Source of the DNA: Isochrysis galbana
Lineage: Eukaryota > Haptophyta > Isochrysidales > Isochrysidaceae
DNA length: 64,000 bases
Direction: 5' to 3'
NCBI GenBank assembly: GCA_018136815.1
Contig: CM030936.1
Location: 6,322,005 to 6,386,004 of the forward strand
A program made the translations under genes and the position numbers. The notes beneath the pieces were generated by a model, which was given only the letters and a program-made list of their open reading frames with translations, was not told the origin of the DNA and did not search any database. Position 1 is the first letter of the stretch. The number at the start of each line of letters is the position of its first letter. Shown here in pieces: positions 35,758-43,738 of the stretch.

Positions 35758-36114
35758 TCTGCCTCTCCATAGCCTCCACCTCACGCAAGGAAGGTGGAAT
35801 GTGGAATGTGACTGCCGGGCCACCCCCACCCCGACTATGGCCACGACCCCGCGCAACCCGCAACCCGCAGCCCGCTTTCGCAAACATTCACGCCTCGCCT
35901 GCTGCTGGCCTCCGGGGCAAGTTTGCAGTTTGCCATGACGCGATGACTATGGAGCTGACGCGAGATGTGGGTCATACACACCAAAAGCAGGCCTCCTCCC
36001 CCACGGTTCCCTCCGTAGGCGGGGCTGCAGGGCTGCGACCAGAAGTGGGGTACATACACAAACAAACAGTGCTCACGTCCCACCCCCACCCCCCCACCCC
36101 CACCTTAGAATGAG

Positions 36115-36365
36115 CACGGGATATGATTCTACTAAAGTACTGATTTCCTTCTCTGATCTCGCTCGCTCCCACCCTTCTTTCTCACTTCTTTCTCTCTCTC
36201 CCTCCGTATTCTTCTTCTCACCCATCCCCCGCCTCCCCCCCCCGATCCCCTTCTCCCCCCTCTTCTCTCTTTCCTCTCTGCCGCGCGCCGCCGCTCGCTC
36301 CGCCGCCTCCCCTCGCCCCTCCCCCCTCCCCTCTTCTTCCCTCCCCTCTCCTTTGCGACGCACTC
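36115..36365. repeat. CT-rich tract upstream of the RCC1-repeat gene
   Basis: CTCTCC, TTCTCTC and C-rich units ending about 10 bp from the start codon, so the tract is probably 5' UTR or core promoter. Confidence 0.8.
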
Positions 36366-36374
36366 TCCGTGCGG

Positions 36375-38438
36375 ATGGCCGCCACAAGGCTAAGCCGGCT
36401 TGGCCGTGTGGCCGCGGCAGGCTGCGCGCTCGCAGGGCTGTCCTCTCCGTCGGCTTTCTCCTCCTCTGACAGCTCCTCCTCGGCTCAGCGGCTTTGGTGC
36501 TGGGGCCGCCTCGTCCCCTCTCCACAGCAGCACGCTCCCGCCACTGCGGAAGGAGGGGGAGAGAGCTGCAGCGCGCCAACGGCGCGGCTCAAATCCCGCT
36601 CGCCAATAGATGTGACCTTCTGGTCCGAGCGCGGCAGACGGGTGGAGCAGCTCAGCTTTGGCGAGGCCCACGGCGCAGCACTTGACGACCGTGGAGAGCT
36701 GTGGGTGTGGGGAGGAAGAGCCGGTGCGCTGTGCGCGCCGACGCGGCTGCCTGCACCAGGCCGAGGAAAATACACCAGGCTGAGCAGCACTGACGACTCG
36801 CTCTACGCGATCACTTCGCGGGGAGCCGTCGTTCGCTGGCCACATCTCAGCAAGGCGCTTGAGGTGGCCAGCGTGGAGACGGCAGCTGACGGAGCGTCAC
36901 CGCACACGCCCGCGCTGCCATCCCCTGTCGTGCTCGGCGGTAATCTAGGAGATGTGTCGGCAGTCGGTATCAGCTCAGGCGCCGCGCATGTCCTCGTCAC
37001 CAGTAGTAGCGGTCGAGTATATGCCTTTGGCGAGAATGAGCGTGGTCAGCTCGGCGTTGGTGCGGCCCCCGACGATCTAGACGGGCTGCATTCGGAGGAG
37101 GCGCAGCAAGTGAGCTCCACTGCATGTCTCTCGCCTACACTTGCGAGCAGTGGTTAGACAAGTAGATGAATATCATCCCGATCCGCTTCGGCTGCAGTGC
37201 GCAAGTGGCGTGGAACGGTCTTCTCCACCAACCGTGCCATTACCTACTGGTCTCATAGGTTAAGGGCCTGCCCACGGATAGCAAGGTGGTGCAGACTGCC
37301 TGTGGGCGCGCCCACTGCCTGGCGCTCCTCGCAGATGGCCGCGTCTTTTCGTGGGGCGACGACCGCAACCTGCAACTCGGTCAGAGAGATGACTCCATCA
37401 AGTGAGCAAACACAACCGTTAAGTGCACATAGGGGGTCTGGGACGCCCGTTTTTCATCACCCCCACCATTTGCGCATTGCAGGTCACTCAAGCGTGGCGC
37501 GCCTTTTCTCTCCACACCCGCTCAAGTGACAGGTCCTTGGATGGATGGCAAACGAGTTGTTGCGATCGCCGCCGGTGGTGGTGGGATCGAGGGCGGTCAC
37601 TCTGCATTTCTCCTTGCAGCGCCCGTGCAAGCGGGAAGCGGCAGAAGCGGCTATTCCTCTGGGATAGGCGCCAACGCCGTTGCCGAGGAGCTCTGGTGCT
37701 GCGGCTATGGTCGGTGGGGGCAGTTGGGCACCAAGGCATATTGTCACATCTCTCCACCCAAACAGGTGACGACCCTCGCCAAGCTCAGAGAGTATGACGA
37801 GAAGAGTGGAATGGTAAGCGCACGCTACTTGTGGAGGGCCCGTTCAAGCCGACTGGCCCTACAAGTGACGGCGAGACTCTGTTGAAAGTCACCTCAGCCC
37901 AAGCGTGTCCTATCAGCATGAAGCTCAAGATTTGCGGGTTTCGGGCCCTGTTGGCAATCATCATTGAGGAACGCCATTTGAGTGGTGCTTAGTCACCAAG
38001 GGTCCCGCAAAAACTCTCGCCGTAGGTGGTGCCTCTAAGGATCGCTGCTCTTGGCTGCGGTGATCGCCACACTGCTGCAATTCTCTCGAGCGGCAACTTA
38101 TTTGTCTGGGGCTGGAATGAGCACGGCCAACTTGGCAATGGTGGTTCGCAGGGAACGCATACGCCAATCATGATCAAGGTACGACCTAGCATGAACCCTT
38201 GCACGCACAGCCCGCACATGACTCGAACGTGCTCGTTTCTAGCCGCTCGTCCTTGCCCTGCAACAAGACTTCGGAAGGGCTGGCACTCCGTTATCCTCTC
38301 ATATGTGAATCTCTCATATGTGGCACGTGGCTGTTCATTCACTCCACATCTCTTATCGTTTCGCAGGCCCCTGCTGATTTGCGTCTCTCCCGTGTCACCA
38401 AGCTTGCCTGCGGGCCTAACTCCACTGCTGTTTGGTAG
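36375..38438 (+). CDS. RCC1-repeat protein, five exons, possibly mitochondrial
   Basis: Exons 36375-37109, 37259-37401, 37483-37813, 38026-38178 and 38367-38438 keep phase and give 477 residues. RCC1 blades are visible as VWGGRAGALC, VYAFGENERGQLGVG, CGRAHCLALLADGRVFSWGD, WCCGYGRWGQLG and VWGWNEHGQLGNGGSQG. The N-terminus MAATRLSRLGRVAAAGCA is basic and amphipathic, like a mitochondrial presequence, and the opening blade (LWCWGR) recalls the mitochondrial RCC1L/FMP25 group, so a mitochondrial role is a reasonable but unproven guess. The protein ends inside a blade (CGPNSTAVW), usual for the family because N- and C-terminal strands close the propeller. A CT tract precedes the ATG. Confidence 0.88.
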
Positions 38439-38439
38439 A

Positions 38440-38925
38440 GCTCAAACCGTGACAAATGTTGCGGTTCCTTCTCATTGCATCTTCAGGATTCGTCTCAAGT
38501 TCGGCAAGAGGATCTGTGGCATCGACAGAGGCCATATGTGATCAATGCAAGAGATACACAAGCCATACGCCAGGTGGTTGTCCTAGTCTGAGCCGTTGGA
38601 GAAGGGTGAAGCACAATCCTTTCTTCGAGAGCTGCCGAGAGATGCAACGACCGGGATACGTCTCTCTAGGACGGCACGCAGCATCCACCTCCTCGCCTTC
38701 TCAGCGTCATGAAACGATATTGTCACCCACGGAAAGGCACGGGGACGCGGAGTAGGCTCTTATGCAATTTGCAAGCTCGTCGTTGAGCGACCAGCATGTA
38801 CTAAGACGACTTCTAAACAAACTTTGCTCATGCTTAGTACAAGCCCATGAAACGCGCAAGCCCATGAAAAAAAAGCCTTTTGACTTTCTTGCCTCGCGCG
38901 TGCCAACTGTCGTTATATAGGGTTA
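38440..38925. other. intergenic, nothing recognised
   Basis: 3' flank of the RCC1 gene. No gene or repeat seen. Confidence 0.4.
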
Positions 38926-39018
38926 TGGAGTGCGCGTCGCCCCCCTCTCAGCTCCCCACCCACCCCGCCGCGGCGTGCGATCAAAGACATGACAGACGTC
39001 ATGCAGCCGCACCGCCAA

Positions 39019-40020
39019 CTAGCAGAGACCATGCCTACCCAGGTACACGCGAGCCGCAGCGAGGACCACGCCCAGAGCATGTTGTATTCCTGCCCATCTG
39101 AAGGCTGTAGGCATGAATATTCGTGTAAGGTACGCGCTCACAATTACAATTGAACAGTTCCCCGTGTTGCCACTGACGCACAAGACAACGCAAGCGTTGG
39201 GAGGTAGGCAATCTAATAAGCCTTGAGTGATAACTGACGGGCCAGCCCCGGTGTCGGCCACCGGACTCGCCGTGAGAGCGGTGTCGGCCAGGAGGATTCC
39301 GTCGCTGGTGCCTTCACGTAGGATGCGTAGGTCGCGCACGTATAGGCTGTGGCGAGGTGTCGTGAACTTGGGGGTGTCGATGACGTCCCGGTGGGCGTAG
39401 GCCAAAGACCCGTCGGAATCCCATGAGGGGGCCAACCAGGGTCCAGGACTGACCGCTGCGACGGACCGAGGTGGCTTTGAATTATTACGTCGGTAGCCGA
39501 GTCCTCTACGGTCGTTCGGATGACGCGGTGGTTGGTCCCACAGCTTTGCAAGCCCTAGGTGAGCTTCTGTCCGTGGGAAAGACGGCGGATTTGGCTGCGG
39601 GGCGGAAGTCTTACGGTAATTTGCCATTTCCGACAAAGCGGATTGAGCGGACGGAGTACCGTGGCCGGCGCCGTTCATGTTGTAGGAGACGATAATGATC
39701 GGTCCCTCACCTGGGTAACCACGTGTGGAGTCGAACGTGAGCGCATAGATTATGAGAGTGTTAGCGCGGCGCATGTCGCGGTCGCGGCATGCGTACTTGT
39801 GATTGTAGCGGCATTCCGCGCCTAGGGCGCAGAATCCGCCCTTGGGCTGCTTCCCTGGTGCACCGGCGCTTGCTCGTGGGAATGCGCAGATTATAGTGCA
39901 TTTGCCGTCCTTCCATGCGCCCGGGTAGTCGTGCGAACGGTTGCACGCCTTGCCCATGATGTTCATGGGGCATTTGCCGTTCGGGAAGCGCTTGCACAGC
40001 TCCGGGGCGTCCGGGTTCAT
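39019..40020 (-). CDS. retroelement ORF2 N-terminus: CCCH zinc fingers and degenerate endonuclease-like region
   Basis: ATG at 40020, 6 nt after the ORF1 stop and in another frame, suggesting termination-reinitiation. Two CCCH-type fingers (CKRFPNGKCPMN to CNRSH, and CALGAECRYNH) are followed by IIIVSYNMNGAG, which resembles the first strand of APE-type endonucleases of LINEs (SxNxNG). TEAHLG and DSDGSLAYAHRDV could be later endonuclease strands, but spacing is short and key residues are not all present, so the domain is probably broken. The stretch VADTGAGPSVI resembles a retropepsin site but is probably chance. The frame ends before any reverse transcriptase. Confidence 0.5.
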   Translation of the reverse strand: MNPDAPELCKRFPNGKCPMNIMGKACNRSHDYPGAWKDGKCTIICAFPRASAGAPGKQPKGGFCALGAECRYNHKYACRDRDMRRANTLIIYALTFDSTRGYPGEGPIIIVSYNMNGAGHGTPSAQSALSEMANYRKTSAPQPNPPSFPRTEAHLGLAKLWDQPPRHPNDRRGLGYRRNNSKPPRSVAAVSPGPWLAPSWDSDGSLAYAHRDVIDTPKFTTPRHSLYVRDLRILREGTSDGILLADTALTASPVADTGAGPSVITQGLLDCLPPNACVVLCVSGNTGNCSIVIVSAYLTRIFMPTAFRWAGIQHALGVVLAAARVYLGRHGLC

Positions 40021-40026
40021 GGCCTC

Positions 40027-41604
40027 TTAGACGGTCCTCTTCTGTGGCGCCATGCGCCTACGTTCTTCACGCTCGAGGCGTGCAGCTTTTTCCTCCTCGC
40101 ATACGCAGATGCGCAGAGGAGGTTGGAACGCCATGGCATAGCCTTTGTTGTATCCCTTGCAGCCCTTGGGCCCGGCATGAATGTTCAGGTTTTTGATATC
40201 CCCGCCTAGCTCGCGGCAGTTGCGAACGGAGTATTCGATGGGGTAGGGAGCCCCGTCGACTTTGAGCAGTAGTTTGCGCGGGAAGTCGAAGGAGGCGAAG
40301 GTTCCATGCTTTGGGGCAACATAGAGGTGGTACACCTCTTTTTTGCCTTGCGTTACTAGGATTCCCTCTTTGGTGAGGATTTTGGTGCGCTCTTGGTTGC
40401 CTTGGAGAAAAAAGAAGCCTTGGTTCTCTACCGCCTTGGCGAGCGAGCTAATCGTGATGAGGCTCCTTAGCTCGAACTTGTAGTTGCGCACCACCAGGTG
40501 CGCCGACGCGTCCTTGTACGCGCTGGCCAGCGCCTTGTTGGACGCACGCGGTAGTCCGTTGAACTTTTCATCGAGCGTTTGGTACTTAACCGCAATCGGA
40601 CACGGGATGCCCGCCTTGCGAAAATCCGCAACATCCTTGTATTGCTCCCTGAACTGGTTGGCGCAATCCGCCGTGACGAGAATCTCCCATGGGCCGGCGG
40701 CGCTCTTAGAGAGGAAGTCGGGCTCCAGGTCTACACCTTCCAGTTTGTTCAGGTGCGCGACGATCGCGCCAAGGATTTCTTCGTCTTTGGCTTTGTGGCC
40801 TTTCTCGTACGCCGTAAAGATGATGATGATTTTATGAGAGTGTGGAAATTCGGCCTCCTCTTCAGGTTCAGGCTCTAGGTCTTCGTCGAGGAGTGCCACC
40901 TGCGTGGTCGGGGTGAAGGGTGGGGTTAGCCTCTTGTGTGCTCCCGTTTTTCCATGGCCCGTGGGGTCCCTCGTTTCCGTGACTCTGTCGCCCCTTTTTG
41001 GGGTTGTTGTGTGATTTGTCCTCTGTGGTGGTCTTTCCTGGTGTTGGTGGTCATGGTGTTGGGCCTCCTGGGCTGTCGTCCCGTCTGTTTCTCGCGCGCG
41101 TGCGTCGTGATTGTCGGCCCGTCCCTGGGCGTCACTGGAGGGCCTCCCTCCTGTGCCGCCTCTCCTTTGTCTCCTGTCCCCCTTCCTGGGGGCCTCAGTG
41201 TGCTTTTGGAGTTTTTCCTTGTTTTGGTGCGGCAACTCCCCATTGGGGTTCTGCCTGTGATGGTGCCGGGCCAGCCCCTCGCGCCGGAGCGCGAGGGCGG
41301 TATCGCGGCTGTGTAAGGGCCGGGCCCGGAGGCCTCCCTTGTTGGAGCGTCCCTCTGGTGCGGTGTGGGTGGTGTGGCTGTGGGTTGTGCTGTAGGTGTG
41401 TTGCTTGCTGTCTGCTGCCAGCATGGCAGCTTTGTTCTTGGCGTTCTTGGCAATGCGCGGGCGTGGCTTGTCGGCTCCTGTGCCCACCTGGCTGGGAGGG
41501 TCGTCCTGGCGCGGTCGCTTCGGCGACAGCGGCGTGTCTATGAGTTCTTCGTCCATCGCGGCGAGGGCAGCGGCAGCGAGAGCGGGCGGCGGCGCGCGCT
41601 CCAT
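40027..41604 (-). CDS. retroelement ORF1 protein
   Basis: A 525-codon frame opening MERAPPPALAAAALAAM with a basic PLSPKRPRQDD motif (possible nuclear signal), then a disordered His/Thr/Arg-rich stretch. A folded-looking C-terminal half follows from about residue 250 (KIIIIFTAYEKGHKAKDEEI, IAVKYQTLDEKFNGL, VYHLYVAPKHGTFASFDFP), ending in a basic RLEREERRRMAPQKR tail. The organisation fits an ORF1 nucleic-acid-binding protein, but I do not recognise the fold. The frame is open throughout, so the copy is fairly young. Confidence 0.65.
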   Translation of the reverse strand: MERAPPPALAAAALAAMDEELIDTPLSPKRPRQDDPPSQVGTGADKPRPRIAKNAKNKAAMLAADSKQHTYSTTHSHTTHTAPEGRSNKGGLRARPLHSRDTALALRREGLARHHHRQNPNGELPHQNKEKLQKHTEAPRKGDRRQRRGGTGGRPSSDAQGRADNHDARARETDGTTAQEAQHHDHQHQERPPQRTNHTTTPKRGDRVTETRDPTGHGKTGAHKRLTPPFTPTTQVALLDEDLEPEPEEEAEFPHSHKIIIIFTAYEKGHKAKDEEILGAIVAHLNKLEGVDLEPDFLSKSAAGPWEILVTADCANQFREQYKDVADFRKAGIPCPIAVKYQTLDEKFNGLPRASNKALASAYKDASAHLVVRNYKFELRSLITISSLAKAVENQGFFFLQGNQERTKILTKEGILVTQGKKEVYHLYVAPKHGTFASFDFPRKLLLKVDGAPYPIEYSVRNCRELGGDIKNLNIHAGPKGCKGYNKGYAMAFQPPLRICVCEEEKAARLEREERRRMAPQKRTV

Positions 41605-41626
41605 GACCCTATCGTTTTAACGATAG

Positions 41627-42228
41627 TTGTGAGGGGGTGAGGCAAATTGAGTAGTGTTGTTTTGAGGCGGATTTGGTTCCGATTGTGGGTCCGCCCGCTT
41701 GCGCGAGGGCGGCGGGTTATGCTTGGCTTGTTGAGGTGGGGCTTGCCTTGCTTCTTGGCGGAGTTTCCCTTTGGGGCCGCCCGCCTCAGCGTAGGACTTC
41801 TGTGCATTGCTGTTGGTGGGGTTGGAAGCCGTAAAGGCCCCAAGAATTGTTTGTTGTGTGAAGTGCCCGCCCACGAGGGGTGCACTGATGGTAGGAGTTG
41901 CCACCATGGGGGTGGCAGCAAGGCTGCCACCCACCATGGGGAGTCCTTGTTGTACTGGCAAGCCAGTCGGGGTAGGCGGCAGAGCCAGGGACTGGCTCTG
42001 CTGGTCTGCAGGGAACAGGGCTCTCCCTGTTCCCTGCTTATGTGCCTGGTGGGGAGGCGAGGGAGGAAGGATCATGTCGACGTCGCTGTCGGTGAGGGGG
42101 GCGGCCTGTTAGCGCTTCGGCTCCGGCGGCTTATTGGGGCGGCCCCGGTGGGGCGTCGTGACGGCGGGAGGCTGGGAGGTGGGAGCGGTCGGCGCGCGCT
42201 CCATCGCTAAAACTATAACAATAGTTTT
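41627..42228 (-). mobile_element. second MERA-type retroelement copy, truncated by its neighbour
   Basis: Terminal hairpin AAAACTATTGTTATAGTTTT (42209-42228, minus strand), ATG at 42204 and ORF1 start MERAPTAPTSQPPAVTTP, nearly the same as the 15923 copy. An in-frame stop follows KPPEPKR; a downstream frame, 41617-42075 (Pro/Gln-rich), is probably its continuation. It ends exactly where the next copy's hairpin begins. Confidence 0.6.
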
Positions 42229-42229
42229 C

Positions 42230-43735
42230 CGTTTGGGTAAGAGAAGACGGGGGCGCCAGAGCCAGGAGGGAAGGGCCGCGGCTCGCCGCGGCCACTCGGC
42301 CACTCGCTTCGGCGAGGAGTCATTAGCGCTCCTAGGCCCCTATTCACGAGTGCCCCCCCCCCCCCCCTGCGTTGCTTTTTCCCGAAAGGGGTTTTCCCCC
42401 AGCGTGGACTCGAGGAGAGGACGTGCGGGGGTGCGCGGGGTCGGTGCGTGCACTGGGGGGAGGACAAATATCGAGGGGAGGGGCAGTGCCCCCACCCCCC
42501 GGTATCACTCGGACACCTGGCTCGTCAGGCATGGCGGGATTCCGGGACGGAAAAGTTGTGTCCAATTAGCTAGTGGGGTTGGCTAGGATATGACATTAAT
42601 TATTATTATTAGGGCAACTTGCTCACACCTGCGGGCCATCACCATGCATGGTGCATGGCTATTGGCTATTGGCGGCCGCGACGCTGTCCGCGTGGCAACC
42701 AGCTAGCCAAACAGCGGCGGCCGTCAACCGTCATCGCCATCGCTACACGTAGTTCTGGAATCGCTTCACGCAAACATGAGCAGTATTGATATGAAATTCC
42801 TGTGAGTGACTGGCCTTCCCACCCCCACCTCCACCCCGTTTTCTCACTATGTAGAGCGGGGATCGATAAGCCTTCAATAGGCTCGCTCGCGCTCGCGGAA
42901 TGCGAATGCGCGACAAGTTCCCCTATATTTTTTCGTGTCACGACCGCCCTACTGCATCGACGGGACTCGACTTCACTCGCGCATAGGCGGCGGCGCGGAG
43001 ACGGTGGGTATTATGGATCCAATATAAGCGCGTATGCGTACTTCTTCACTTCGAGTCATACATTTAGCACACGCAGATTGCATACTGTAAGTTGGAGTGG
43101 TGGCGCAAACAACCCTGGTTCAAAAGGCCGCGACGGCTTAGCCTTACATTGTTCAAGCTCAAGCCTAGTTCGTTCCTTGGCCGTCGCTTGTTGCTTCCGC
43201 GTCAATTGTTGACATCGAGAACAATGAGTGGCCATAATGCGTGACCTACACCCGCAGGTCGAAAACTGTGAAGGACACTATAACGAATCATGCCACTTGT
43301 GCAGGCTCGTTCCTGCGGCAGGCAGGTCTTCTTCTCATCGAGGTGCTGCGATGAGCCATGCGTAGAAACTAATCGAGAGCGTACAGGCACATGCTGATGC
43401 ATTAGCTCAGCATAGAATTCTACACTAGAAATGAAGACGCTGCCGAAATTGGTTGAGACACGTCGGCATCGAGTCTTTAAGTCCGCCCAATTGACGCCTC
43501 CGACTCCTTGTGGATGCAGAGCAGACATGCGGACGTGGATGTGGCAGCTCGTGCAATGTAACACGCCATCCATAGTGGTGTCTTGCATTGGAGCAAGACA
43601 CATTTCAAGCTTGACTTTGGGTCCAGCCGAGATTAAGAAGCTCCATCGTCCCACCCGCCATTGAGACGTGATGGAAACGGTCTTAGCATTTGAAAAAGTC
43701 TGTGCACCGTTGGCGTTGACTTGCATGTTTGCGTA
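42230..43735. other. intergenic, no gene accepted
   Basis: Includes a C-run at 42353-42367 and (ATT)n at 42597-42613. A 174-codon minus frame (43202-43726) begins just after the stop of the fusion gene, but has no recognisable domain and may be its 3' UTR. Confidence 0.35.
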
Positions 43736-43738
43736 CCG

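Larger units (their letters stand above)
38925..41626 (-). mobile_element. MERA-type non-LTR retrotransposon, 5' part with two ORFs
   Basis: Begins at the right with the hairpin CTATCGTTAAAACGATAG (41609-41626, minus strand), then an ATG at 41604. ORF1 and the start of ORF2 follow; the reverse transcriptase is missing. At the far end (38926 onward, plus strand) lies an inverted, diverged element start (ATGGAGTGCGCGTCG), so the copy is bounded by opposed 5' ends as at 15.4-15.9 kb. On the right it directly abuts a second copy at 41627-42228. Confidence 0.65.

Noticed and set aside
39200-39260. Retropepsin-like motif VADTGAGPSVI in the retroelement ORF2
   Set aside because: The flanking sequence lacks the rest of an aspartic protease, and the upstream SYNMNG and the related reverse-transcriptase fragment point to a non-LTR element. 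Probably coincidence.
43202-43726. 174-codon frame right after the fusion gene
   Set aside because: No domain, compositionally unremarkable, placed where a 3' UTR is expected, and start codon not convincing.
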